Source of the DNA: Pseudomonas sp. EpS/L25
GTDB taxonomy: Bacteria; Pseudomonadota; Gammaproteobacteria; Pseudomonadales; Pseudomonadaceae
DNA: 64,000 nucleotides
Direction of reading: 5' to 3'
NCBI RefSeq assembly: GCF_001512295.1
Contig: NZ_LNUP01000002.1
Coordinates: forward strand, 232,568-296,567
Of the stretch, positions 44,806-53,677 are shown in pieces. The translations under genes were made by a program, and so were the position numbers. Within the stretch, counting starts at the first letter, position 1. Each line of letters starts with the position of its first letter. The notes under the pieces were generated by a model that was not told where the DNA came from, searched no databases, and was given only the letters and a program-made list of their open reading frames with translations.

Positions 44806-45777
44806 TCAAGGCGAGCAATTGCCCGCCTTGGTGAAACCTGCCGCCTGCGCCTCGGCTTCGGAGGCGAAGCGAACCTGGTTCTTGGGCGACACCTTGGCAT
44901 AGCTCGGGCAGCCTATGGCCAGGTGATAGACATGGCTGTTACGGTTGCCGATGATCGATCCCGACCGGGTAGGCAGAGGGTCCGTGGTGTCGGCCGGGGG
45001 AACGGGTGCAGACGTGGGTGCCGGCAGGGCGCTGACGACCCCGTCCCCGATGGGTTTGTAGCCGAGGGTCCAGTGCCGCTCACCGGACACGAACGGATTG
45101 GCATGGCCCATCACCGCGGCGATCCGTTGATCCCGCTGACGCTCCCAGGCGGTCACCGGATGCTGCTGATCCCAGGCCATCAGCAATTGCTGCTGCTGAC
45201 GCGACATGTTCAGGGCGTAGCGATCGAACATGTAGAAGGTGACGCGAGCGACCAGGCCCTTGACGTCATCCCGCGGCTCGGCGACGCGCTCCTGGAAGTC
45301 GACCCTGGTCGAGCAGCGACCGTACTGCGGCGGCATGCCTTGCGCCATGCCGTAGTTGAAGTTCGCGCGGTCGCCATTCACCTCGCCCACGGCGGGATAG
45401 AGGTTGAAGAGGTCGGCTTCCATGGCGCGGAACACGGGGTCGTCGGCGACGCAGTGTTCCCGTCCGCCGTTCTGCCAGCACTGGCGCTGATGGCCGAAGG
45501 TCCAGGCGGGGACGATGTGTTCCCACTCGGTGCGTTCGCCGCGGGTTTCCTGCTTGCGCGCCTGGAAGCCACAGGAGGGCGCATCGACCCGTCCTCCGGA
45601 CTTGCCGACCCACGCCCACTGGCAACCGCAGTAGAGATCGCCCTGGGCGCTGGTGTTCTGGTCGAAATAGACTTTTTGTCTGGCGATTACCTTGGCTTCA
45701 ACGAAGGTGTCGGGTGCGGTTGCGTGAGCGGAGGTGGCGAGCAGTGTGGCGAGGAAAAGCGACAGCAGAAGGCGCAT
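44806..45777 (-). CDS. secreted endonuclease I with C-terminal cysteine motif domain
   Basis: A 323-residue exported nuclease. A signal peptide (about 1-20, ending SAHA) is followed by the EndA/Dns core with EWEHIVPAWTFG (catalytic His and Glu region) and FNLYPAVGEVNGDRANFNYG, plus the cysteines typical of Dns-type enzymes. This core ends near residue 235. A proline-rich linker leads to a C-terminal segment (about 275-323) with GNRNSHVYHLAIGCPSY, SPKNQVRFASEAEAQAAGF and a final GNC. That matches the small Cys motif found at the end of several secreted nucleases and in Ada-type metal-binding segments. It degrades extracellular or periplasmic DNA. Confidence 0.89.
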   Translation of the reverse strand: MRLLLSLFLATLLATSAHATAPDTFVEAKVIARQKVYFDQNTSAQGDLYCGCQWAWVGKSGGRVDAPSCGFQARKQETRGERTEWEHIVPAWTFGHQRQCWQNGGREHCVADDPVFRAMEADLFNLYPAVGEVNGDRANFNYGMAQGMPPQYGRCSTRVDFQERVAEPRDDVKGLVARVTFYMFDRYALNMSRQQQQLLMAWDQQHPVTAWERQRDQRIAAVMGHANPFVSGERHWTLGYKPIGDGVVSALPAPTSAPVPPADTTDPLPTRSGSIIGNRNSHVYHLAIGCPSYAKVSPKNQVRFASEAEAQAAGFTKAGNCSP

Positions 45778-45994
45778 GAATCTTCACAGGTGAGAAAGGG
45801 CGCCGAATTGTATAGCTTTTGCCACGGCGACTGGCCGCTAACGCTGACTGCCGCCCTGTCCCGGCGTCGAGATCCAGTCAGGGAGCGCGGACCTTGGTTG
45901 CCCATTTAAGAGCGTAGCTGCTACTTCTTTGCCATTCCGGACCGACCTGCAGGCTGAGGTCTATCGCGACAGGCCAGACCTGCGAATCCCCAAT

Positions 45995-47218
45995 TCATTC
46001 CTTTGCCGAATTGAGATGGCTCTCCACCGCGCGGAACGTCAGCAACAGCAGACCGGCGATGCCGAGCGTGAGAGTGGCGCCAATCGCGCTGGCCAGCAGG
46101 CCCGCGAGCAGGCCACCCACTGCCTCGAAGCCGAAGCGCATGGCGATGTACAGGGCGATCACGCGGCCGCGCAGCGCCGCCGGCGCGTCGCTTTGCAACA
46201 GCATGTTGGTGCTGACGTTGTTGGCGGTGATGCCAAAGCCCAGCAGGGCGAGCAACAGCAATGCGAACGGAAGCGGCAGCTTGAACGCCAGTAGGCAAAG
46301 CGCCAGGGCGCAGCATAATTCGGCAATGAAGATCAGGCGCCGCAGGCGGTGCAAGACGCCGACGAGGGCGAGCATTATCGTGGCAACGAAGGCGCCGGCG
46401 CCCGCCGCACCCCATAGCCAACCCAGCATCCGGGCGTCGCCGAGGTAGAGCGTCTTGGCCAGTACCGGCAGCAGGACGCTGTAGTTGGAGGCGAGCAGGT
46501 TCACGGCGATCACCCCGAACATCAAACGCCGGACCGAGAGGGTGCTGAACACGTAGCCCAAGCCTTCGCGAAACATCTCACTGGTCGAACCGCTGGCTTT
46601 GGCGGTTGCGCTGCCCTGAACCTTCGCCAGGCCCAGCAACAAGGTGGCGAAGGCAATCGCGGTTATCAGGAAGCAAAGCGCTTCGCTACTGGCTGCGATC
46701 AGGGCACCGGCCAAGGGGGGGCCGATGAAGCGCGCGGCGTTGATCAACATGGCATTGAGCGCAAGGGCGTTGGGCAAATCGCTGGCGTCGGCTACGAAGC
46801 TACCGATGAGTGCCTGCCTGAGCGGTGTTTCCAGGGCATTCAGCAAGCCCAGGAGCAGGGCCATGGCGATCAGAATCGGCGCGTCGATCCAGCCCTGCCA
46901 GCTCAAGAGCGCGAGCAACAGCGATTGAATGGACAACAGCGACTGCGCCGCGATCAGGCAGCGGCGTTTGTCGTGGCGGTCGATCCAGGCGCCGGCGATC
47001 GGACCTACGAGCAATTGCGGGGCGAGGGTGAGAAAGGTGATCACGCCCAGCAGGGTGGCGGAGGCGGTGACGTGATAGGCCATCCAGGAGAGTGCCACCT
47101 GTTGCACCCATTTGCCCAGGGTCGACAAGCCCTGGCAGGCAAAATAGATCTGGAAGTCACGATGAGCGAGCGCCCGCACGGCGGCGGGCCAATGTGAAGG
47201 AGTTGCAGGTTCTGCCAC
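45995..47218 (-). CDS. MFS transporter, EntS/DHA3-like
   Basis: A 407-residue integral membrane protein with about 12 helices. The N-terminal RDFQIYFACQGLSTLGKWVQQVALSWMAYHVTASATLLGV segment and AGAWIDRHDKRR loop motif are characteristic of the DHA3/EntS enterobactin-exporter-like group, with a long central cytoplasmic loop near residue 210. It may export a siderophore or drug. No siderophore biosynthesis gene is near. It stands alone, with a large non-coding gap upstream. Confidence 0.85.
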   Translation of the reverse strand: MAEPATPSHWPAAVRALAHRDFQIYFACQGLSTLGKWVQQVALSWMAYHVTASATLLGVITFLTLAPQLLVGPIAGAWIDRHDKRRCLIAAQSLLSIQSLLLALLSWQGWIDAPILIAMALLLGLLNALETPLRQALIGSFVADASDLPNALALNAMLINAARFIGPPLAGALIAASSEALCFLITAIAFATLLLGLAKVQGSATAKASGSTSEMFREGLGYVFSTLSVRRLMFGVIAVNLLASNYSVLLPVLAKTLYLGDARMLGWLWGAAGAGAFVATIMLALVGVLHRLRRLIFIAELCCALALCLLAFKLPLPFALLLLALLGFGITANNVSTNMLLQSDAPAALRGRVIALYIAMRFGFEAVGGLLAGLLASAIGATLTLGIAGLLLLTFRAVESHLNSAKE

Positions 47219-47404
47219 TGCGGCTGTCTCCGGGTTGACCCGGCGGGAAGCGGTCGGGCCGGCGTGTCACGTTCGGTACCGCTATAACAAGAATGGCGAT
47301 GCCTAGGACGGAGGTGCCATGCCTAGCGCTCATGCGGTACATGGCGGACAGGGCTCGGAATCCGATAGTCATCAGGCAGGCGCTTTTGGAATGGCGGGAT
47401 GCAA

Positions 47405-47427
47405 CCATCCAATGGATGGCTTTTTTT
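47405..47427 (+). terminator. Rho-independent terminator facing right with no known gene upstream
   Basis: CCATCC-AAT-GGATGG hairpin followed by C and seven T residues. In form it is a standard intrinsic terminator for plus-strand transcription. The only plus-strand DNA before it is the upstream region of the leftward MFS gene, so it may end a small RNA or a run-away transcript. Confidence 0.55.
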
Positions 47428-47602
47428 AGAATTGCATTTCGTTTTAGTGATTGCAATGGCCAGACACCCTGGTAACGGACAAGCTCCCAGGGGTATTTGC
47501 GGGATAGACGAGATTACAGGCTAGCAACCAATAGCCTAGGCGATACCGCGGCTAGCCCGAGCATCCGGGCTGGCAGCGATGGTGCTGTCCAGACGGCGGG
47601 CT

Positions 47603-47640
47603 CCTCGTCAGGCCGTAGCGGCTGACACGGCCTGACGAGG
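47603..47640 (-). terminator. strong hairpin after the EthD-like gene
   Basis: Perfect 14-bp stem (CCTCGTCAGGCCGT paired with its complement) with a 10-base loop, 44 bases beyond the stop of the leftward gene at 47684. No T tract on the minus side. Confidence 0.55.
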
Positions 47641-47683
47641 GTGAGATGGAACACCAAGCCGCCCGAAGCAGGATAGGGCGTCT

Positions 47684-48598
47684 TCAGTCCTGTCCCGGGG
47701 TCCGCGCCGAGGGGTGGGCAGCTCGCTCAGGTAGCGATCCGTGGCGAAACAGATGCACGACCTCGGGTTGCGTCTGGTTGACCGCCCCGAGTCGTTCGAT
47801 CAGTTCGGCTGCGCGACTGCCTCTGAGGCCCGCGGTGGTGAGCTCGCCGGCATGAACGTAGGTGTACACCCCAGACACGGCGAAGGCCTTGATGAAAGCT
47901 ATATGCTGCGCCTGTTCGGCAAGGTTGGTGCGAAAGGCCTCACTGGCGAAGAAGCGTCGGCGCTCCAGTGGCGAGGCGAACACGATCTCCAGCATCGACA
48001 GGGCCGCACGGATGGCATCTGCGCTATGAGCCACGTCTGGTGACGGCGGATGTTGATCGTCATTGACGAAAGGAACGCACGGATGCACCCGAACTTTAAG
48101 GACGGCCGGTTGCGCAGCCAGCCAGGGGCCTAGCTGTTTCGTCAGGTAGTCGTTCAGGGCTTCCAGGTCTTGGCGGGGGTGCAGATGCAGCTGGAGGCGA
48201 TCCAACTGGTCGGGGCCGTTATGGTGCTCGTCCGCCAGCGTGTTCTTGAACGCCTCTGAGCCTTGGGGCAAATCGTAGGCGAGCGTCTCGGCGAACATGT
48301 TCTGCTCGTCACTGAACAACACGGGACCGGCTGCCTGAAAGGTGCGCTGACTTTCCTCATCAACGAAGCCGATCTCCACCATGCCATCCAGTTCGTAGTG
48401 GGGAATTTCCTGGACACCGTGCTCCAGCGGCCACAGGTGAGCGGCCTGGTCTCGGTCGAAATGGTGCTGCACATAGTGGCCAAGGCCCGGCAGGCGGGCG
48501 CAGAGCGGGCCGTGGACATCGCGCCAGTAGTGCGCGAACACCTCGTGAGGTACTCGCTCACGGCGTCTGACCGTGGTGTAGCTGTTGATGGTGATCAT
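47684..48598 (-). CDS. EthD-domain-like protein
   Basis: A 304-residue soluble protein made of two dimeric alpha/beta-barrel-like halves. The first begins SYTTVRRRERVPHEVFAHYWRDVHGPLCARLPGLGHYVQHHFDRD, the typical EthD pattern with its conserved H-G-P segment; the second half (about 190-290) is more diverged. EthD proteins accompany oxidative degradation genes, but here the gene is alone, 126 bases from a TetR gene on the same strand. It has no signal peptide. The function is unknown. Confidence 0.72.
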   Translation of the reverse strand: MITINSYTTVRRRERVPHEVFAHYWRDVHGPLCARLPGLGHYVQHHFDRDQAAHLWPLEHGVQEIPHYELDGMVEIGFVDEESQRTFQAAGPVLFSDEQNMFAETLAYDLPQGSEAFKNTLADEHHNGPDQLDRLQLHLHPRQDLEALNDYLTKQLGPWLAAQPAVLKVRVHPCVPFVNDDQHPPSPDVAHSADAIRAALSMLEIVFASPLERRRFFASEAFRTNLAEQAQHIAFIKAFAVSGVYTYVHAGELTTAGLRGSRAAELIERLGAVNQTQPEVVHLFRHGSLPERAAHPSARTPGQD

Positions 48599-48723
48599 GG
48601 GGCACGTTCCTGGAGGCAGGGGCTAGGAAAGTGGACCCCGAATTCCAGCGATAAGCTCCAGGCCTGTTGCTAGCCCCCCTGACAGACGTCCGTACGTGCC
48701 CGCCCAAGGCGCGGTCCCGTTCT

Positions 48724-49296
48724 CTATGGCAGCAGGCCGGCGGCCTGGTAGCTGCCGATCGTCTGGTCGAACAGGCCGAGATCCGCGCGGCTACGCGCTA
48801 GCAGCTGGGCACCTGCGATAGCCGCGTAGATCGCCTGAGCTCGGGCGCGAGCGTCTTCGGCCTTGCCGATTCCGGCTTCCGCCACGGTCTGCGCCAGCCA
48901 GTCGATGTTGATCTCGGCGAATCTCTGCACCTCCTGCATCACCGGCGCGGGCAGATCATCGTATTCGGCGCCCATGAAGCTGCTCAGGCAGATGCGATTG
49001 TCGCTTTCCAGAGAGATGCGAAAGGTGTGGGGGTACTGGCGCAGGCGCTCGTGCGGGTCCGGAAACGCCACCGTCAGCTCTTCGAGGCAGGCTTCCGAAT
49101 TTTCCCAATAGCGCCTGGCCACCGCCGCGGCGAGCTCGGTCTTCCCGGCGAAGTGGTGGTAGAGGCTGGCCGCCTTCACGCCGACCTGCTCTGCCAGGTC
49201 GCGCATGTTCAAGCCGCCGTAGCCATGGGCCTGGGCGATCCGGGTAGCGACCTCCAGGATCCTTTCGCTCGAGTTACCGCCAGCCTGAGCCCTCAT
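48724..49296 (-). CDS. TetR-family regulator
   Basis: A 190-residue TetR repressor. The DNA-binding domain carries LNMRDLAEQVGVKAASLYHHFAGKTELAAAVARRY (about residues 30-65). The C-terminal half fits regulators with a TetR_C-type tail. The ATG at 49296 has GGGAGG 5 bases upstream and is preferred to a GTG two codons earlier. It is divergent from the amidase gene with a palindrome in the 106-base gap, so it probably represses the amidase gene and itself. Confidence 0.87.
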   Translation of the reverse strand: MRAQAGGNSSERILEVATRIAQAHGYGGLNMRDLAEQVGVKAASLYHHFAGKTELAAAVARRYWENSEACLEELTVAFPDPHERLRQYPHTFRISLESDNRICLSSFMGAEYDDLPAPVMQEVQRFAEINIDWLAQTVAEAGIGKAEDARARAQAIYAAIAGAQLLARSRADLGLFDQTIGSYQAAGLLP

Positions 49297-49355
49297 CCGC
49301 ACCTCCCAAAAAGCCTGTTGACAGGACGAACTATACCACCTAGCTTTGAGTCTAC

Positions 49356-49365
49356 CTAACGTTAG
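49356..49365. promoter_or_regulatory. candidate TetR operator between tetR and the amidase gene
   Basis: Perfect 10-bp palindrome CTAACGTTAG, extended by a further GTTAG half site directly after it (TTAGTTAG). It lies in an AT-rich stretch 38 bases before the amidase ATG. Confidence 0.55.
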
Positions 49366-49402
49366 TTAGTCAAGCCTAAAGGCTTTTCAACGAGGTGATT
49401 CC

Positions 49403-50854
49403 ATGAGTAATGAATTGATCTTCCAGGACGCTACCAGTCTTGCCGCTCTGATCCGTCGCAAGGAGGTCTCCCCGGTGGAGGTGGTCAAGGCCCACCTTGA
49501 TCGCATCGAGGCGTTGGATGGGCAGGTGAATGCCATCGTCATCCTGGCCGAGGGTGCGCTCAGCGCCGCCAGGATCGCCGAGGCGGCGGTCCTGGCGGGC
49601 GAGGAACTCGGGCCTTTGCACGGGGTGCCGTTCACGGCCAAGGATTCCATCGACACGGCCGGCGTCATGACCCAACGCGGCTCACCGATCTTTCGCGGTC
49701 GCACGCCCGGGCAAGACGCCACCAGTGTGGCGCGCCTGAAGCGAGCCGGGGCGATCCTGCTGGCGAAGACCAACCTCCCCGAGTTCTCCTACTGGATCGA
49801 GAGCGACAATCTGCTCAGCGGCCGTTCCAACAACCCCTGGGATCTGGAACGCACGCCGGGCGGTTCCAGCGGAGGCGAGTCGGCCGCCATCGCTGCGGGC
49901 ATGTCGCCCCTCGGGCTGGGAACCGATCTGGCCATTTCGGTGAGAGGACCCGCGGCCCAGACCGGGATCACCTCCATGAAGGCGACCCATGGTCGGGTAC
50001 CCATGACCGGCATCTGGCCGCGGGCACCGCGTCGCTTCTGGCACGTCGGGCCCATGGCCCGTTCGGTCCGGGACATCGCCCTGGCGTTTGCGCAGTTGGC
50101 CGGCCCGGATGGTCAGGACGCCTTTTCCACGCTCGCTGCCCGTGACCTCGGCAACCTTTCCGAAAAACCGACGCGGCCCCTGCGGGTGGGCTGGATGGTC
50201 GGCCCAGGCTTCGGGCCGGTCGATCCTCAGGTGGCGGCGACGGTCAAGGCGGCAGCCCAGGCGCTGGCGGATCTGGGCGTCGCGGTCGAGCCGGTGGGCA
50301 TTCCCGCCCTGGAAAGGGACTTCGCCCTGGATGTCTTCAACCGCCTGCACGTCATGGAAATGAAGCCGGCCTTCGCCCAGGCCACGGTCGGTCGGCGGGA
50401 AGATGAGCTCTACAAGATGGCCAGGACGATGCTGTCGCTACCCGACACTTCCATGAGCGACTTCATCGAGGCCGAGCAGGCGGCTGAGCGTATTCGGGAT
50501 GGCTATGCCGAGTACTTCTCCCGGTACGACGCCCTCATCACCCACGTATTGCCGATTCCCGCGCACAAGCACGGCGTCGAGAGCTTCGTCATCGATGGCC
50601 AGACGGTCGACGCCACCTACCTCCAGGGTGCCACCGTACCGCTGAACGTCGCCGGCCTGCCCGGCCTGTCGATGCGCTTCGGTACCAGCCGCGACGGCTT
50701 GCCGATCAATGTCCAGGTGGTCGGTGCCTGGCACGACGAGGCCACGGTCCTGCAGGTCGCGACGCTGCTGGAGGGCGTGAGTCAGGTCAAGGGTCTGCAT
50801 CCCGCGCTTGGTCGTCCGCAAGGAGCCGCGGAGGCGGGCTGTCGGTCGAGTTAG
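49403..50854 (+). CDS. amidase-signature family hydrolase
   Basis: A 483-residue Ser-Ser-Lys amidase. The catalytic Lys is Lys80 in PFTAKDSID, the cis-Ser lies in TPGGSSGGESAA near residue 155, and the nucleophile Ser is in GTDLAISVRGPA near residue 179. In most family members this last motif reads GTDxGGSIRxPA; here the two glycines before Ser are replaced by Ala-Ile, which could alter the oxyanion hole. It hydrolyses an amide of unknown identity. AACGAGGTG precedes the ATG. Likely controlled by the divergent TetR. Confidence 0.86.
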   Translation: MSNELIFQDATSLAALIRRKEVSPVEVVKAHLDRIEALDGQVNAIVILAEGALSAARIAEAAVLAGEELGPLHGVPFTAKDSIDTAGVMTQRGSPIFRGRTPGQDATSVARLKRAGAILLAKTNLPEFSYWIESDNLLSGRSNNPWDLERTPGGSSGGESAAIAAGMSPLGLGTDLAISVRGPAAQTGITSMKATHGRVPMTGIWPRAPRRFWHVGPMARSVRDIALAFAQLAGPDGQDAFSTLAARDLGNLSEKPTRPLRVGWMVGPGFGPVDPQVAATVKAAAQALADLGVAVEPVGIPALERDFALDVFNRLHVMEMKPAFAQATVGRREDELYKMARTMLSLPDTSMSDFIEAEQAAERIRDGYAEYFSRYDALITHVLPIPAHKHGVESFVIDGQTVDATYLQGATVPLNVAGLPGLSMRFGTSRDGLPINVQVVGAWHDEATVLQVATLLEGVSQVKGLHPALGRPQGAAEAGCRSS

Positions 50855-50965
50855 GGAGTAGGCCTTGAGCGCCTTCGGCAACGAGCCGCTGGGCGGAGAG
50901 GGCCCCTGCACCGGATGAACTCCGGGCGGGTGTCCTGTCTGCCGCCACCTGGCCTGAGCAAGGCT

Positions 50966-51220
50966 TCAGTTGTCGTTGTAGCAACCGTAGCCATACACCA
51001 GATAGTCCATCACGTGCTCCTGGCCTCTGTGATCCAGGTAGTCGAGGCGAGCCGGGACGATGCCGCAGCGGCTGGTCAGGTCGGTCTGGCTGACGACCTT
51101 GTCGATGTCGAGGTGGACGAAGAAGCCGGGCTTGTCGTGGATCGGGGTGGAACTGGCGGTGTCGGCCAGGGCGGAGCCGGTGGCGAGCAATCCGAAGATA
51201 CCGAGAATGAGCGCTTTCAT
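50966..51220 (-). CDS. DUF2790 secreted protein
   Basis: An 84-residue protein with a signal peptide (about 1-20, ending GSALA). The mature part contains VVSQTDLTSRCGIVPARLDYLDHRGQEHVMDYLVYGYGC, the DUF2790 pattern with two cysteines, which is common in pseudomonads. Periplasmic. Function unknown; some members respond to copper. A CopR-like repeat lies about 80 bases upstream. GAGGACTC precedes the ATG. Confidence 0.88.
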   Translation of the reverse strand: MKALILGIFGLLATGSALADTASSTPIHDKPGFFVHLDIDKVVSQTDLTSRCGIVPARLDYLDHRGQEHVMDYLVYGYGCYNDN

Positions 51221-51301
51221 GATGAGTCCTCCTGAGTGGGGCAGCGGGTCGCTGACCGGGCCACTCTAGGAGGGCAGGGAGGGCTGCAGGCTGACCGGCG
51301 G

Positions 51302-51316
51302 ATTACAATTCCGTCA
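51302..51316 (-). promoter_or_regulatory. possible CopR-like box upstream of the DUF2790 gene
   Basis: On the minus strand TGACGGAATTGTAAT, compared with a TGACA-N2-T-N2-GTAAT-type copper-response box; both outer elements are kept except one base, the central T is not. It lies in the 307-base gap between the DUF2790 gene and the SDR gene, in which I see no other feature. Confidence 0.35.
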
Positions 51317-51527
51317 CGGACACCTTTCGTAGGGCAAGGGGCATCGTCCGCATGACGGCCGCCACCCGTGGAGTGAGGCGTGTTGGCAGATGAGACGACG
51401 GCAACCTGTCCGCCAGGATCGGTAAGCGATGCCCGATGCGGTGGGCGAAGCCAGGCCGGCCATTCGAAGCCCCGAGCCGGTGGCTCCGACCAGGACACGC
51501 TTCATTTCTTCCTGGCGGACGCCCTGT

Positions 51528-52253
51528 TCAGACCTGCGCCATGCCGCCGTCGACCGGCAGCTCGGCCCCGGTGATGAAGCTGCTTTGGTCGCTCACCAGA
51601 AACAGCGCGGCCGCGGCTACCTCGTCGGCGCGCGCCATCCGGCCGAGCGGGATCAGCGTCGTCAGCGTCTCGCGGATCTCCGCGGACGCCGCCGCCATCA
51701 TGGCGGTATCGGTCGGACCTGGCGCCACCACGTTGACGCGGATGTGGCGCGGGGCCAGCTCATTGGCCCAGGTCCGCGCGAAGGACCGGACGGCGGCCTT
51801 GGTCGCGCCATAGACGCCATAGCCCTTGGTGCCGATGGTGGCGGCGATCGAACCCACCAGTACGATGGCGCCACCGGCCGGCATGAGCGCGGTCGCCGCC
51901 TGGGTGGCGAACAGCAGTGTGCGCACATTGAGGTCGAAGGTCCGGTCGAAATGGTCTTCGCTGATGGCATCGAGCGTGGCGAACTCGGAGAGGCCGGCGT
52001 TGACCGCGAGCACGTCCACGCGGCCTTCTTCGCGACGCACCGTCTCGAAGAAGGCGCTGAGCGCCGATGGATCGGCGGCATCGACGCACCGCTCGTGCAG
52101 CCGACCGGCGCCCAACTCGACCTCGTCGTCCTGGGCGCGCCGACTGGTGGCGTACACGGTGGCGCCCTCCGTTGCAAAGCGCTCGGCGATGGCACCGCCA
52201 ATGCCACCGTGACCACCGATCACGACCGCGATCTTTCCGGAAAGAGTGCTCAT
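51528..52253 (-). CDS. SDR-family oxidoreductase
   Basis: A 241-residue short-chain dehydrogenase. The Rossmann motif GGHGGIGGAIA is at residues 13-23, LAVNAGLS lies near 85, the Ser in VGSIAATIG, and the Tyr/Lys pair in YGVYGATKAAVRSF. The C-terminal FITGAELPVDGGMAQV is typical. Divergent from an HxlR regulator with an inverted repeat between them, so it is probably the regulator's target, as is common for HxlR/SDR pairs. Substrate unknown. Confidence 0.9.
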   Translation of the reverse strand: MSTLSGKIAVVIGGHGGIGGAIAERFATEGATVYATSRRAQDDEVELGAGRLHERCVDAADPSALSAFFETVRREEGRVDVLAVNAGLSEFATLDAISEDHFDRTFDLNVRTLLFATQAATALMPAGGAIVLVGSIAATIGTKGYGVYGATKAAVRSFARTWANELAPRHIRVNVVAPGPTDTAMMAAASAEIRETLTTLIPLGRMARADEVAAAALFLVSDQSSFITGAELPVDGGMAQV

Positions 52254-52290
52254 AAGTCCTCACGAGAGTGATAGGGATGACCATGAGCAC

Positions 52291-52307
52291 GGTATCATCT
52301 GGATACC
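52291..52307. promoter_or_regulatory. HxlR-type operator between the SDR gene and hxlR
   Basis: Perfect inverted repeat GGTATC-ATCTG-GATACC in the middle of the 103-base divergent gap. A further GATATCC-like half site follows at 52339-52345. Confidence 0.65.
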
Positions 52308-52356
52308 TGATCACAAGAACGCACCTGATGGTGCCTAGATATCCAGACGGAAACCC

Positions 52357-52749
52357 ATGTCCGAAGCAGCGCTCGCTCTACCCCTCGAGGTCACCGCGAC
52401 CCGGCCGATCCTGGACCACATCGCCAACAAGTGGACGGTCCTGATCCTGAGCGTGCTGTGCACCCAGCCAGCACGCTTCAATGACCTCAAGCGTCGTCTC
52501 CATGGCATCACCCATAAATCCCTGTCCGAGGCATTGAAGCGGCTGGAGCGCAACGGCCTGATCAGCCGCAAGGTCCTGCCGACCCAGCCGATCGGCGTGG
52601 AATACACCATCACCCCGCTGGGCAGCTCGCTGCGCGAACCCTTCGCCGCGCTTTACCACTGGGCCCTGGCCAACGGCACCGCAATGGCGGAGGCGCAGCG
52701 TGCCTATGATGCCGCCAGAGCGGAGGAGGGGCAGGAAGAGGCGAGGTAG
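52357..52749 (+). CDS. HxlR-family transcriptional regulator
   Basis: A 130-residue winged-helix regulator. The family core is visible as ANKWTVLILSVLCTQPARFNDLKRRLHGITHKSLSEALKRLERNGLISRKVLPTQPIGVEYTITPLG, in residues about 25-95. It lacks the Cys near the N-terminus that redox-sensing HypR/YodB relatives use, so it probably senses by another means. Divergent from the SDR gene, with a palindromic operator between them. Confidence 0.9.
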   Translation: MSEAALALPLEVTATRPILDHIANKWTVLILSVLCTQPARFNDLKRRLHGITHKSLSEALKRLERNGLISRKVLPTQPIGVEYTITPLGSSLREPFAALYHWALANGTAMAEAQRAYDAARAEEGQEEAR

Positions 52750-53030
52750 CACGCCAGGCGACTCGCCCTGGGCGCGGTTCGGTCGCTGGAAGGGAGCGGG
52801 TCACCATGATTAGGTGCGCAAGGGGCCGGAACTGGGGGTGGTGCGGGCGGCCAGCCGGACGACCCTCTGGCGAATCGCCGGGCTCCGGCCGGCGAGGCGC
52901 CGTATTCGCCGCCACTCGGGCATGGATATCGACATCTCGTACGATAAGGGATGCGGCAGCGACAGGTTTGGTCGATGATGGCGTTACGCCAGTCGTGGGC
53001 TGCTGGCGGCGCTGCTGGAGTACGGGTGCC

Positions 53031-53249
53031 ATGAGCATCGAAGATGAAGAGCGGGGCAGGCGGCTGAAGGAGGTGGATGGATTGAGCGCGACCACGGTCA
53101 TGGATCGGGCGCGGGTAGACCCGGACTTCATGAGCCGCGTCATCCTGGCACTCGAAGAATGTGGCGTGGACGACCGTACCGATGAGGAGCACGTCCTGCT
53201 CGAGTGGGCACGTTCGTTTCAACGCCAGCGGGGTTTCCGCGCGGACTGA
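53031..53249 (+). CDS. hypothetical small acidic protein
   Basis: A 72-residue soluble protein, helical and acidic (SIEDEERGRRLKEVDG at the start, ILALEECGVDDRTDEEHVLLEW near the end). Codon choice resembles that of its neighbours. The frame continues upstream, but the preceding codons read as Arg/Gly/Cys-rich non-protein sequence. The ribosome site is weak (GGAG 12 bases upstream). I do not recognise it. The 281 bases before it contain nothing that I can identify. Confidence 0.45.
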   Translation: MSIEDEERGRRLKEVDGLSATTVMDRARVDPDFMSRVILALEECGVDDRTDEEHVLLEWARSFQRQRGFRAD

Positions 53250-53677
53250 TGGGCGCCACTGCTGGCCGGCCAATAGCCGTGGCGGACGGCCGTGCCTTTC
53301 GCGGGTGCCGTCATACGCTGCATCGCCGGAGTCGCAGGGCTACATGGCCGAGTCGCCCGAGCTGCTCGCGGGGTGACCGCGAGCGCCAGGAACCTGTTCA
53401 GGATCTTGGCGAACTTGAGACAAGCGAGGCCTGGGCGGCCCCATGAAAATGCCTGAGGAAGCGGATCGGACTCGGGCTCGATTCCGCGGGTGGCAAATGA
53501 GCGTTGCGACGGGGCCGTCCAGGGCCTTCTCAACGCCCTTTGGCCAGCGCGGCGAATCGTCAACTGGTTCCAAGTGCGCTTCGCGAAGAGCGTCCTGATA
53601 CCCGAGGAACATGAGGTCGTCCAGCTATTACCGCAGGGCATACCATCCTCGCCTGATGATCGGGATGGCGCTCGAGG
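53250..53677. other. 428-base region with no supported gene
   Basis: Open frames exist on both strands (for example minus 53340-53612), but they have arginine/proline-rich compositions, no ribosome sites and no recognisable motif. No hairpin with a T tract and no clear repeat was seen. Confidence 0.5.

Larger units (their letters stand above)
47219..47683. other. 465-base intergenic region with two hairpins
   Basis: No convincing protein gene. It holds a T-tailed hairpin on the plus strand (47405-47427), an inverted repeat ATTGCA-N15-TGCAAT (47431-47457), a short stem AGCCCG/CGGGCT (47552-47569) and a 14-bp hairpin (47603-47640). A terminator facing right, with no rightward gene before it, is unexplained. 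Confidence 0.55.

Noticed and set aside
47293..47475. 60-codon plus-strand frame in the intergenic region
   Set aside because: It runs through the terminator hairpin and its T tract and has no ribosome site, so a small RNA is more likely than a peptide.
53340..53612. Minus-strand 90-codon frame (ending near SSGDSAM)
   Set aside because: It has a plausible-looking start but no recognisable motif and no ribosome site; I left the region as unassigned.
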